NCBI RefSeq assembly: GCF_023715365.1
Contig: NZ_JAMBNZ010000002.1
Location: forward strand, 62,001-126,000
Direction: 5' to 3'
Length of the DNA: 64,000 bases
From: Georgenia satyanarayanai
GTDB taxonomy: Bacteria; Actinomycetota; Actinomycetes; Actinomycetales; Actinomycetaceae
Under the pieces are notes generated by a model. It saw only the letters and a program-made list of their open reading frames with translations. It made no database searches and had not been told where the DNA came from. Positions 34,474 through 42,346 of this stretch are shown in pieces (within the stretch, counting starts at the first letter, position 1; each line of letters starts with the position of its first letter). A program made the translations under genes and the position numbers.

Positions 34474-35046
34474 GTGCCCGTTCCGGACTCCCGGACATGC
34501 TCTGCCCCAGCGGTTGTGAGTGCGCCGGATTTGGTAGCGGCGGTTGGGCTCCGTGAGCGGTGGCAGTGAGGTCAGCAGGTACTGGGGGCGGTCGTGGGGC
34601 CGTCGTACTGGGGTGTCGGTAACGGTGTGGGCACCGGTGAAGAGGTCGCCGGCCAGTCGGTGCTGTCCTCGTCGGTGTGCGCCTCGAAGAGGACGGCCAG
34701 GACGAGGGAGGTCCGCCACCACGCGTCACTGCTGATCGACGGCTTCCGCTGGGTCCAGCGCGTCGTCGAGGAGAGCTTCTGCATCGTGCACCTCCCAGTC
34801 TGGTTAGCCCCTGAACGGGGCTAGCTTCGGAACGGGGCACACAGATGAGCCAGAGGAGAGAAGCGTACAACCCACCGCCCACACGCGCACGTATCGTGAG
34901 GCGCGAGCGGCGAAGCGCGATCTGGGCGCGCCGAGACGTGCTACCCGAGGACATTTTGGACCACCATTGACAGCAACATCTGTCGTCGCTAACGTCTCGC
35001 TCGAGCGGTAGTGAGGCCGCGATCATACGATCTATGGGGGTTCGTT
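34474..35046. other. non-coding or degenerate stretch right of the ISL3 element
   Basis: No gene I can support. Both strands have only short frames. A minus-strand stretch around 34590-34784 (SSDAWWRTSLVLAVLFEAHTDED) reads protein-like but has no family I know, and may be a remnant. The right end, 34830-35046, is clearly less GC-rich than the core genome and contains the promoter of the secreted-protein operon. Confidence 0.45.
34967..34995 (+). promoter_or_regulatory. near-consensus promoter TTGACA-N17-TAACGT
   Basis: A perfect -35 (34967-34972) and a good -10 (34990-34995) with ideal 17-nt spacing. Expected transcription start is about 35002, giving a ~45-nt leader with GGGGG 6 nt before the ATG at 35047. 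It is the strongest sigma-70-type promoter seen in the window. Confidence 0.8.
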
Positions 35047-35469
35047 ATGCGCGCTCGAAGGCTCGCCGCAACGCTGGTTGCCGGAGCAATGCTCGGATTC
35101 GGATTGACCACTGCAGCAAGCGCCGAGGACGTTTTCACGTCGAATTTCTCGAACATCCCGTACAACTTCGAGACGAGGCGCTGGACGGACAACAACAAGG
35201 ACTCGGTCTCCACCGCCATCACCCTGTCCTACTGCATCAACTCCTCATCCGGTGGGACGACGGCGGACCCGCGGCTGGAACTCCGTCGCAATCGGACCGC
35301 CCTTCCGGACGTTTCTCACGGTGAGAAGCAACTGGGGAACTGTCGCAACGCCACCAAGACTGGCTCATGGGGGCGGATGACTACCAAGGGTGAGTACTTC
35401 TTCCGCTACCGCGGCGTCAACAACACGACCCAGCGTCTGTCTGCGAGCACCGTGAAGGTCGCGTGGTAG
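35047..35469 (+). CDS. small secreted protein, first gene of an ABC transporter operon
   Basis: 140 residues from ATG 35047. Signal peptide: RARR, hydrophobic LAATLVAGAMLGFGLTTA, cleavage after ASA (about residue 28). The mature ~112 residues (EDVFTSNFSNIPYNFETRRW...) are polar, Asn/Thr/Arg-rich and beta-like, with two cysteines (SYCIN and GNCRN) that could form a disulfide, ending in VKVAW. Codon use is less GC-biased than the core genome. The stop overlaps the ABC ATPase start by 7 bp. The arrangement suggests an exported bioactive protein with its own transporter or immunity pump, but no family is recognised. Confidence 0.7.
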   Translation: MRARRLAATLVAGAMLGFGLTTAASAEDVFTSNFSNIPYNFETRRWTDNNKDSVSTAITLSYCINSSSGGTTADPRLELRRNRTALPDVSHGEKQLGNCRNATKTGSWGRMTTKGEYFFRYRGVNNTTQRLSASTVKVAW

Positions 35470-36209
35470 TTGCAGACACCCGTCAGTCCACGCTCGTCTG
35501 CGAGGGGATAACGCACCGCTACGGTCTCGGTCGACCGGTGCTGCGCGACTTCTCCTGGACGCTGCCCGAAGGACGAACCGCACTCCTCGGTCCTAACGGT
35601 GCGGGCAAGAGCACCCTCCTGGGGATCATCGCCGGCGCGATCGTGCCGACGGGGGGAACGCTCTCCATCCCGGGCGCCAACTCGACGCGGCGCGCCTACC
35701 GACGTGCTGTGGGCTGGATGCCCCAGGAAGGGGAGACCGCACCACACTTGACGGTTCACGAGAACGTCGCGTACTTCGGCTGGCTGAAGGGCATGTCGCG
35801 GGGCGCCGCTCGAGACTCGGCCAAGGCGGCAGTGTCGCTGGTCGGCTTGGCCGAGCAGATCGGCCGCAAGGCGAGGACCCTGTCCGGAGGGCAGCTCCGC
35901 CGGCTGTTCCTGGCGCAGGCGCTCGTCCACTCTCCGTCGCTTCTCGCGCTGGACGAGCCATCGGTCGGACTGGACCCGGCACAGCGGGAGCGGCTCCGGC
36001 GGGTGCTGCTCGGGCTCGAAGGTGTCGACATCCTGGTCTCGACCCACCAGGTCGATGACATCGACGACCTCTTCGACACCGTCGCGGTGATGTCACGTGG
36101 CGAGCTGGTGTTCACCGGCACGGTGGAGGATTTTCTCAAGCGGGCGCCCGACGGTCCCAGACGGGCGGAGCAGGCCTACCTGACGCTGGTACCGGACACA
36201 GACCTGTGA
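35463..36209 (+). CDS. ABC transporter ATP-binding protein
   Basis: 248 residues from GTG 35463. Walker A LLGPNGAGKSTLLG (~42-55), Q-loop WMPQEGE, signature LSGGQLRRLFLAQAL (~140), Walker B LLALDEPSVGLDP and the switch His in STHQVDD. This is the ABC-2/multidrug subfamily, which usually pairs with membrane proteins lacking a separate binding protein. It is translationally coupled to the secreted-protein gene before it and to the permease after it (GTGA at 36206-36209). Confidence 0.93.
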   Translation: MVVADTRQSTLVCEGITHRYGLGRPVLRDFSWTLPEGRTALLGPNGAGKSTLLGIIAGAIVPTGGTLSIPGANSTRRAYRRAVGWMPQEGETAPHLTVHENVAYFGWLKGMSRGAARDSAKAAVSLVGLAEQIGRKARTLSGGQLRRLFLAQALVHSPSLLALDEPSVGLDPAQRERLRRVLLGLEGVDILVSTHQVDDIDDLFDTVAVMSRGELVFTGTVEDFLKRAPDGPRRAEQAYLTLVPDTDL

Positions 36210-37432
36210 ACCCGGGCGTCATCGGGCTCGGCAGGCTGACCGTGCTGGCCGCGGCGGTCGCCGTCGTCGTCGCACTCTGCGGCAGCGTCCTGGGCCTGAC
36301 TCCGAGCGATCTGCGGGGAGTGTCGCTCACCACGACGGCGACGTTCACCCTTATCTTCATCGTGCCGATCGTCGCGACAGCCGGCGCGTTCGCCGGTGCC
36401 ACTCAACGGCGCATCGCGGGTAGCCTCCGGTCCGGCGTGCGCCACCCCGCTCGCAGTGCCTTGAGCGTCGCGGCCGCTCAGGCGATGGTGGGCCTGTTCG
36501 GTGTCGTGCTCGCCGCGGTTATCGTCATGGCGACCGAGGACGCCTGGGTCCTGCCCCATCTGCCGCTGCTGGGTGTCGCTGCCCTCAGCCTGACCGCCGC
36601 GAGCCTCACCGGCCAGGCGCTCGGGCGGTTCGTCCCCGTCGTCATCGCGGCGCCGCTCCTCCTCGCCCTCGGTTACGTGGTCATGGCAGTACCGGCGGCA
36701 ATGAGCAGTCCGCTGTGGCTCCGCCACCTGTTCCTCGTCGAGGACTGCTGCAGTCCCGAGCACGCTCTCGCACCCCAAGTCCTCATCGCCCAGACGATCC
36801 TGTGGGGGAGCCTGGCCGTCGGCGCCCTCATCATGACGCTCCGCAGACTTCCCAGGGTCGCGCTCGTTGCGGCCTCCGTCGTCGTTGTGGTCGTAGGTGC
36901 TCAGCTGGCTGCCGTGCAGGTCGACGACTTCGACTGGAGTCCCACCGTCCCGCGAACCTCCGAACTGTCATGCGCCCAATCCGACGGCGTCGAGGTGTGC
37001 GTCTGGCCCGAGCACGACGAGGCCTTGGACGGCCTTCTCACCGCAGCGCACGAAGTGGCGCGGGTAGGGGAGACGTACGACCTGACCGTCCCCTCCTCGT
37101 ACTCCGAAGACACCACCAGTGGGGCGGCGCCCCTCGTCGTGCACCCGGACCACCTCGCACAGTCTGATCTCGCGGCGGCGATCTCCATGGCGATCCCCGG
37201 TGACCCGACTCGTTGCGAGGCTCCCGATGGTGGGATCCCCGGCGAGCTCGTCAACGCGTGGTACCTGTTGACGTCCTGGTGGGTGGACCAGACGACCGGC
37301 ACACCGCGTCCGGACCTGGAAGCGATGTGGGCGAAGGACTACCTCACCGAGGCGACGGACACCGCCGCGCGAGTCCGTGACCTCACTGCCGCGATCGAGA
37401 CCTGCGACCCGACGATGGCTCCGGCTCCATGA
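36206..37432 (+). CDS. ABC transporter membrane protein with large C-terminal extracytoplasmic domain
   Basis: 408 residues. Six TM segments (residues ~8-30, 45-65, 85-110, 115-140, 145-170, 190-220) are followed by another hydrophobic helix (~223-240, VALVAASVVVVVVGAQLAAV) and a ~165-residue tail. The tail carries four cysteines (LSCAQSDGVEVCVWPEH, TRCEAP, IETCDP) and an acidic composition, probably folded outside with two disulfides. Similar Cys-containing tails (CVWPEH) occur in other actinobacterial ABC membrane proteins of unknown function. Together with the ATPase it should form an export or protection pump. Confidence 0.75.
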   Translation: MNPGVIGLGRLTVLAAAVAVVVALCGSVLGLTPSDLRGVSLTTTATFTLIFIVPIVATAGAFAGATQRRIAGSLRSGVRHPARSALSVAAAQAMVGLFGVVLAAVIVMATEDAWVLPHLPLLGVAALSLTAASLTGQALGRFVPVVIAAPLLLALGYVVMAVPAAMSSPLWLRHLFLVEDCCSPEHALAPQVLIAQTILWGSLAVGALIMTLRRLPRVALVAASVVVVVVGAQLAAVQVDDFDWSPTVPRTSELSCAQSDGVEVCVWPEHDEALDGLLTAAHEVARVGETYDLTVPSSYSEDTTSGAAPLVVHPDHLAQSDLAAAISMAIPGDPTRCEAPDGGIPGELVNAWYLLTSWWVDQTTGTPRPDLEAMWAKDYLTEATDTAARVRDLTAAIETCDPTMAPAP

Positions 37433-38016
37433 CCTTGTGGCTCCGCGTCCACCGCTCGATCACGCCGGCCGTCATCGTTGTAATGTGCGCCATCCTGAGC
37501 GGCCTCATCGGCACCACGCGGCTTCCCGCACTCAACCTCACCGGACACTTCTACGAGGGATTCCCCGTCAGGGTGGTGCTACCGGCCATCGCCTCGAGTT
37601 CGGTACTGGCGTCGCTCGCGACGCCCACCTCACGCGCCCAACGAGCGGCGAGTCGTCCACCTGCCGCGCTAGAGATCCGGCACGTCCTTGGCTTCGTCGT
37701 CCTGGCCGGACTCTTAGCCGAAGCGCTCACACTCGTCAGTGGGTCCGGTGACCTGGGCGTGTTCACACGCAACGTGGCTGGTATGGCGGGCGCCGGTCTG
37801 CTGTTCAGGCGTCACTTCGGCGTCGTCGTCGCAGCCATCGTCCCGGTCGCCTGGGGGATAGCCATGCTCACGTTCGGCAACCCCAACGGTGACCAGCTCA
37901 TGTCCTGGCCGGGGCTGCCGAGCCTGTCCGTGGACTCACTGGTGCAGCCGGCACTCTTGCTCGTGGCGGGACTCCTCGTGGGCACCGGCCGTGGCGTTAC
38001 CACGCGCGCGAGCTAG
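37429..38016 (+). CDS. polytopic membrane protein, last gene of the secreted-protein ABC operon
   Basis: 195 residues with about six hydrophobic segments (SITPAVIVVMCAILSGLIG, VRVVLPAIASSSVLASL, VLGFVVLAGLLAEALTLV, NVAGMAGAGLLF, VVVAAIVPVAWGIAMLTF, VQPALLLVAGLLVG). The ATG overlaps the stop of the preceding gene (ATGA). It is probably the second membrane subunit of the transporter. No family named. Confidence 0.7.
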   Translation: MTLWLRVHRSITPAVIVVMCAILSGLIGTTRLPALNLTGHFYEGFPVRVVLPAIASSSVLASLATPTSRAQRAASRPPAALEIRHVLGFVVLAGLLAEALTLVSGSGDLGVFTRNVAGMAGAGLLFRRHFGVVVAAIVPVAWGIAMLTFGNPNGDQLMSWPGLPSLSVDSLVQPALLLVAGLLVGTGRGVTTRAS

Positions 38017-38055
38017 CCCACGGCCGTCACTCCTCGAGCGAGGGGAAGGGGTCGC

Positions 38056-38061
38056 TACGCT
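38056..38061 (+). promoter_or_regulatory. -10 box TACGCT of the leaderless (now broken) mug-like gene
   Basis: TACGCT ends 7 nt before the ATG at 38069, so the promoter outlived the coding sequence. Confidence 0.5.
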
Positions 38062-38068
38062 CACCTCC

Positions 38069-38635
38069 ATGCTTCCTGACCTGCTGCGCCCTGGCCTTCG
38101 CGTCGTCATCGTCGGCACGGCCGTCGCGACGGCGTCTGCAGCCCGGGGGCACTACTACGCGGGACGTGGCAACAAGTTCTGGCACTTTTGCACGACAGCG
38201 CCCTCACCTCGCGGATACTTCGCCCCGAGGCCGATCACACGCTCCTCGAGCACGGCGTCGGCGTGACGGACCTGAACAGGATGGCCGCCCAGTCCCACGA
38301 CCGCGCCCCTTACCTGCGACGTCGACGGCTTCGAGCGCCGCATCTCGGCTGCGCAGCCGCGGTGGGTGGCGTTCAACGGCCTTACCGCTGCCCGAGCATG
38401 GGCGCGAGCGATGGGCACCGCCCGACCTGATCTCGGTGTCCTACCGTCCGCCACGGTCCACGGCGCCCCGGTGTTCGTCTTGCCAAATTCCTCGGGGGCC
38501 TTCGCCACGATGCCGTACGGCGAGAAGTTGAGGTGGTGGTCGAAGCTCGCCGACCTCGCTACGGCGCGCGGAGGGACGAGTCGTCTCACCTGTTTCAACT
38601 CGTCCTGGGTAACTGGCAGCAACGGGAAGCGATGA
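38069..38635 (+). pseudogene. Mug-type uracil-DNA glycosylase with two compensating frameshifts
   Basis: Read across three frames the sequence is a complete mismatch-specific uracil-DNA glycosylase: MLPDLLRPGLRVVIVGTA, YYAGRGNKFWHF, then (frame change near 38186, one base lost) LHDSALTSRILRPEADHTLL and GVGVTDLNRMAAQSHDRA, then (frame change near 38308, one extra C) LTCDVDGFERRISAAQPRWV, PVFVLPNSSGAF and a stop at 38635. The family's YYAGPGNRFW and LPNxSG blocks are recognisable. The two indels cancel, so overall length (~188 codons) is normal. Either a recent pseudogene or two sequencing errors. Confidence 0.8.
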
Positions 38636-38752
38636 GGCGGGAGTAGCCCCTATCGGCGCACGTGCTGCCGTTCTCGTGGTCGGTGCTGATGTGGTCGCGC
38701 GGCAGAGTGATACGCGCCGGGTCACTGCCGGGTTTGGCGTTCACCCGTAGGT

Positions 38753-39277
38753 TTAGCTGGGCGGCTCAGGTGAAGGTACGTCCCATGGTGGTGGTCCGTC
38801 ACTGAACGCTTGCAGCGCCGCGACACTCGTGTCCCCGCTGGGCGCGCACTCCTCCGGAAGCGTTGGCACTATCGGCTCGTCGCCGGATCCGGGGTTGATA
38901 TAGCCGCCACCCGCCCAGACCTCGTCGCCAACGGTGACCGTGCCAAAATTCGGAACGTCAACGCTTACGCCATCCGCGCTGAGGGTTGACCCATGAGGCC
39001 ACAGCACTGGTATGTCGGTTGGGTCGTCCGTGAGTGCGAGGCATCCGTGCTCGGTGCGGACGATGACGCCGGAGAGCGACGCGTCCATCACGCCGTTTAC
39101 CTCTGCCGAAACCAGGATGACGCTGCCGTTCTCGTGCTGCACCGACGGTCCTGCCGTGCTGGTCGTGCTCGGGCTGCTGACCGGCGTGGCCGGGTTGTCG
39201 GGCGTTGAGCCGGCGCAACCTGCCGTGAGGGCGAAGGTGACAATCCCTCCTGCAGCGGCCAGAGCGCGGGTCTCCAT
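38753..39277 (-). CDS. hypothetical lipoprotein, paralogue of the one at 30037-30459
   Basis: 174 residues from ATG 39277. Signal peptide METRALAAAGGIVTFALTAG with lipidated Cys21, then a Thr/Ser/Pro-rich linker. The domain (~80-150: LSGVIVRTEHGCLALTD, PVLWPHGSTL, NFGTVTVGDEVWAGGGY, LPEECAP) matches the mature domain of the other lipoprotein, including both cysteines. A CATAGT box ends 6 nt before the ATG and may make it leaderless. Function unknown. Confidence 0.7.
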   Translation of the reverse strand: METRALAAAGGIVTFALTAGCAGSTPDNPATPVSSPSTTSTAGPSVQHENGSVILVSAEVNGVMDASLSGVIVRTEHGCLALTDDPTDIPVLWPHGSTLSADGVSVDVPNFGTVTVGDEVWAGGGYINPGSGDEPIVPTLPEECAPSGDTSVAALQAFSDGPPPWDVPSPEPPS

Positions 39278-39384
39278 ACCTTGACTATGTCTTCCCAGCG
39301 CGTGTCCTTGCTGTGGAATGAGCAGGCGCGTGCGTGGCGAACGGGATTTCCGCAACACCCAGGGGCGTTTACGTCTCGGCAGCT

Positions 39385-40839
39385 TCAGCGGCGGGTGGCG
39401 ATGTAGCGGCTGTAGGTGGCGGCTGCAGCTACGGCGTGTCGTTCAAGGGTGGCGGTGTTGTAGCCGAGGATCTCGGCGAGGACCGGGATCGGGCTCGTCT
39501 TGGTGAGCTCGCTCAGCGTGCTCAGGCGAGCCGCTCGGGTCGAGCACACGGTCTTGAGCCGTTGGCGTAGGTGTGCCGCGCTGATGTGCTGGCCGGGGGA
39601 GTGGCCTCTGAAGATCCAGGTCGTGTCGGGGTGTGCGGCTGTCTGACCGTGTCCAGGCTCGGCATGGAGTTGGCGCAGCGGCTCGTCGAGCGGTGGTGGC
39701 AGCATGATTGGCGCGGCGCCAATGGTGATGGTGGCCAGCTCCTCGGCGATGGTGGCGTCGTCCCAGGTGAGCCGGACGACGTGCGCGATCTGCTGGCCGA
39801 GTACGAGAACGAGGATGGCAGCGAGGCGGTCTCTGGGGGTGAGGTTGTCGTGGTGTGCGAGGGCCTGGACGGCTCGGCTCTGCTCGGCGGCGGGCAGCCT
39901 GTGGGCGGTGCCGCGGCGGTGGGGCTCCATCCGCAGGATCGGGTCCACGAGGGAGGTCTTGGTTGCCCAGGCGAGGAAGCGGCTGGCGAACTCCCGGGTC
40001 GAGGGCCCGCCGGCCTGCCAGGCGTCGATGTCGCTCTGGGTGAGTCGGCTGAGTGTGGTGCCGCGGTCGGTGAGCCAGTTCAGGAAGTCGATGGTGACCG
40101 TCGTGGTCTGCTTCGAGCGTAGGAAGGTGCCACGGGTGACCTCGCCAGGTGCGGTGTTCATCCGGCGAAGGAGGTGCCAGCGGACGAAGCGGCGGGCGAT
40201 GTCGCGGTGCTCGCCCTCAGGCAGCCGGTCGAGCGCCTGGTCGCTCCAGGTCTTGAACCGGGCGAGGAGCTCGTCGCGGCGGGGCAGCGCGCCGTGCTCG
40301 ACGAGCAGTCCGCGGACGTAGTCCCGGGTGCGCGAGGCGGGCAGGGCGTCAAGCGCGTCGTGGCTGGTTGTCGGGGCGGCGGCGAGCTCGGCGAGGAAGT
40401 CGGTGACGTGGGGCTGGTTGATCCAGGTCAGTCCGCTGTTGGGTCGGTCCATCGCCTTCAGGGCGGTTGCCACCGGCAGGAGCGCGGGGTGGATCTGTGC
40501 GGTGGTGGGGTTGGTCAGGAGCCGGTGGACGGTCGTTGAGAGCACGCAGCGCCAGCAGTGGCCACCGGAGTGCAGCTCGTCCTCGGCACCGCAGCTGGTG
40601 CAGTCGACGTTGAGCTTCACGCCGCTGCAGGCTCGGCATGCCGGCCGGGCGTCGATTCGGCCGGGCAGCACTCCGGTGTGGCCGCAGGCGCAGGTTCCTC
40701 TGGTGCGCTTGGCGGCCAAGTAGCAGTAGCCGCAGACCCGCCCGTCAGGCCAGGATGCGACGAGCTGGTGGTGCTCTTCGCAGCGCGTGCACGGCTCGGG
40801 CCAGGTCAGGGGGTCGCTGGGCTTGCGAGGCCTAGCCAT
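39385..40839 (-). CDS. zinc-ribbon tyrosine-recombinase-like protein (third gene of trio)
   Basis: 484 residues from ATG 40839; the frame extends upstream to 40998, but that part lies inside the HTH gene. The N-terminus has Cys pairs of two or three zinc ribbons (CTRCEEHHQL, CGYCYL, CACGHTG, CRACSG, CTSCGAEDE, CWRC; residues ~18-105). The C-terminal half resembles a phage-integrase fold (LAAILVLVLGQQIAHVVRLTWDD, AEILGYNTATLERH, TYSRYIATRR). The usual catalytic Arg of box I is Gln/Ile, while a box II Arg and a late Tyr remain. It is probably an accessory recombinase rather than a full enzyme. Confidence 0.75.
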   Translation of the reverse strand: MARPRKPSDPLTWPEPCTRCEEHHQLVASWPDGRVCGYCYLAAKRTRGTCACGHTGVLPGRIDARPACRACSGVKLNVDCTSCGAEDELHSGGHCWRCVLSTTVHRLLTNPTTAQIHPALLPVATALKAMDRPNSGLTWINQPHVTDFLAELAAAPTTSHDALDALPASRTRDYVRGLLVEHGALPRRDELLARFKTWSDQALDRLPEGEHRDIARRFVRWHLLRRMNTAPGEVTRGTFLRSKQTTTVTIDFLNWLTDRGTTLSRLTQSDIDAWQAGGPSTREFASRFLAWATKTSLVDPILRMEPHRRGTAHRLPAAEQSRAVQALAHHDNLTPRDRLAAILVLVLGQQIAHVVRLTWDDATIAEELATITIGAAPIMLPPPLDEPLRQLHAEPGHGQTAAHPDTTWIFRGHSPGQHISAAHLRQRLKTVCSTRAARLSTLSELTKTSPIPVLAEILGYNTATLERHAVAAAATYSRYIATRR

Positions 40840-41186
40840 CGTCGTCCGGGGGGGATCACGCGGATCCGGCGCGCGATGGGGTGGCCGGGCTTGACGCCGA
40901 TGTCCTCTGGCCGGCGGGGTGCGTTGGCGGTGGCGGCAGCGCGCATCTCCACGACCGGCTCGAACAGTTCGCGGGGTGTGCAGTCGAGGATGTCGCACAG
41001 CGCGGCGAAGGTGCGGGCGGGGATGCGCTCAGGTGTTCCGGTGACCAGGCGGTAGGCCTGGCTCTCGGAGAGGTCGATGCCGCGCGATTGAAGCAGGGGC
41101 AGGAGCTCGGTGCTCTTCCACAGGTTGCGCTGGGCCATCATGGTCCGCAGGTGCCAGCGGTAGCCGATGCGGCGCTGCTCAGGCAT
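40806..41186 (-). CDS. XRE/Cro-type HTH protein (middle gene of recombinase trio)
   Basis: 126 residues. The helix-turn-helix in residues ~20-70 reads LLPLLQSRGIDLSESQAYRLVTGTPERIPA and TFAALCDILDCTPRELFEPV, the Cro/CI-like pattern seen in plasmid and phage regulators. It is 43 bp downstream of the integrase gene and overlaps the zinc-ribbon recombinase gene by 34 bp, so all three are one transcript. The likely role is transcriptional control of the cassette or an architectural factor in recombination. The AT-rich palindrome at 42323-42336 is a candidate operator. Confidence 0.82.
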   Translation of the reverse strand: MPEQRRIGYRWHLRTMMAQRNLWKSTELLPLLQSRGIDLSESQAYRLVTGTPERIPARTFAALCDILDCTPRELFEPVVEMRAAATANAPRRPEDIGVKPGHPIARRIRVIPPGRRWLGLASPATP

Positions 41187-41229
41187 CGCAGGTCTCCTTG
41201 GGGTTGGCGATCCGCCGGGCGATCATCTG

Positions 41230-42333
41230 CTAGATGGCCCGCTGCTTGAAGTCGGCCGAGACCGATGTGTACAGCCCGGTGGTCGAGGCGTGGGAGTGGC
41301 CGACCTGGGTCTGGATGAAGGCGGGGTCGTAGCCTGCCTCGACCAGGTGGGTGACGTAGGAGTGGCGCAGGCAGTGCAGGCCGAGCTCCCTGGGCAGCCC
41401 GAGCTCGTCGCGGAGCTGGGAGAACGCATCACCCAAGCTGCCCAGCCGCACCCGGTCGCCGCGTTCGCTGGGCCACAGCGCTGCGGAGCGCTCGGCGGTG
41501 GAGAAGCGGCCCCGGCCCTCGGGCGCGGTCCAGAACTGCAGCAGGGGCACGACCCAGTCGAACTCCGGCACCGTCAGCACGGCGCGTCGACGTGGGCCCG
41601 ACCCCGCGGTGCCCGTGGCCCAGCGGATCTGGACCGCGCCGAACTGTCCGAAGTCGCTCACGTGCGGGTTGGGGCCGAAGTCGTGCAGGTCGAGCATCGT
41701 CAGCTCCCGGCGCCGCAGCCCGTAGGCGTAGCAGAGCTTGAAGGCGATCGAGTCGCGCAGCGCGGGCAGCCACCGTTTGCTGCCGGTCGCGTACTCGCGG
41801 TCGACCCGGTCATCGAGGTGGTCGAATAGCCGCTGCAGCTCCGCCCTGGTGAAGGCGCGGCGGCCCGGTGGGACGGCGTCCTCGGCGGTGTGCCGCGGGG
41901 TGTTCCACTCGAAGCTGATCCGCGACGGGACGTCACCGAACGTTCGTTCGCAGAACGGCGCCCAGCCGTACACCGGCTGCGTCAGGTAGCTGCAGAACGC
42001 CGCCACCGCGTTGGCGTCCGCACGCAGCGTGGTCAGGCTGATCGGCCGGTCGCCGGAGCGCCGCTTGGCGAGATAGTCCTCAAGGTCCACCGGGCGCCAC
42101 TGCCACGGGAACGTGCCAGCGAACCGCTGGAACCGCTCCAAGACGCCACAGCGGCCCTTGATGGTGTGCGTCGTCAGCCCGCGAGCCAGCATCTGCGTGC
42201 GCCAGCCGTCGACCATGGCCGCGAACACGCGCTCGTCGGCGCGGAGCAAGCCCACACTGGCATCGCTCAGAACCGCTGGGACGATGCAGGAAACGTAGGC
42301 CCACTCCCGTTGGTTATCGCCGATAATGTACAT
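41230..42333 (-). CDS. tyrosine recombinase/integrase (first gene of trio)
   Basis: Up to 367 residues. A SAM-like N-terminal core-binding domain (RTQMLARGLTTHTIKGRCGV) precedes the catalytic domain: box I Arg in CYAYGLRRRELTMLDL, box II in LGLHCLRHSYVTHLVEAGYD, and the nucleophile Tyr in VGHSHASTTGLYTSV. All catalytic residues are present. The listed ATG at 42333 lies between predicted promoter boxes, so translation probably begins downstream, for example at the GTG for residue 27 or at Met40. It should mobilise or integrate the cassette. Confidence 0.88.
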   Translation of the reverse strand: MYIIGDNQREWAYVSCIVPAVLSDASVGLLRADERVFAAMVDGWRTQMLARGLTTHTIKGRCGVLERFQRFAGTFPWQWRPVDLEDYLAKRRSGDRPISLTTLRADANAVAAFCSYLTQPVYGWAPFCERTFGDVPSRISFEWNTPRHTAEDAVPPGRRAFTRAELQRLFDHLDDRVDREYATGSKRWLPALRDSIAFKLCYAYGLRRRELTMLDLHDFGPNPHVSDFGQFGAVQIRWATGTAGSGPRRRAVLTVPEFDWVVPLLQFWTAPEGRGRFSTAERSAALWPSERGDRVRLGSLGDAFSQLRDELGLPRELGLHCLRHSYVTHLVEAGYDPAFIQTQVGHSHASTTGLYTSVSADFKQRAI

Positions 42334-42341
42334 TATGTCAA
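42313..42341 (-). promoter_or_regulatory. promoter TTGACA-N17-GATAAC with overlapping palindrome, recombinase trio
   Basis: On the minus strand TTGACA (42341-42336) is 17 nt from GATAAC (42318-42313). The perfect 14-bp palindrome ATAATGTACATTAT occupies 42323-42336, between and touching the boxes, an ideal position for a repressor. It stands out as AT-rich in GC-rich surroundings. Confidence 0.6.
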
Positions 42342-42346
42342 TCTGC

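Noticed and set aside
35047-35469. Secreted protein as a lactococcin-972 family bacteriocin
   Set aside because: The ABC context is suggestive, but the Gly/Trp-rich core of that family is absent, so no family name was given.
39571-40122. Plus-strand open frames antisense to the zinc-ribbon recombinase gene
   Set aside because: The minus strand has coherent Cys motifs and an integrase-like end; the plus-strand frames are shadows.
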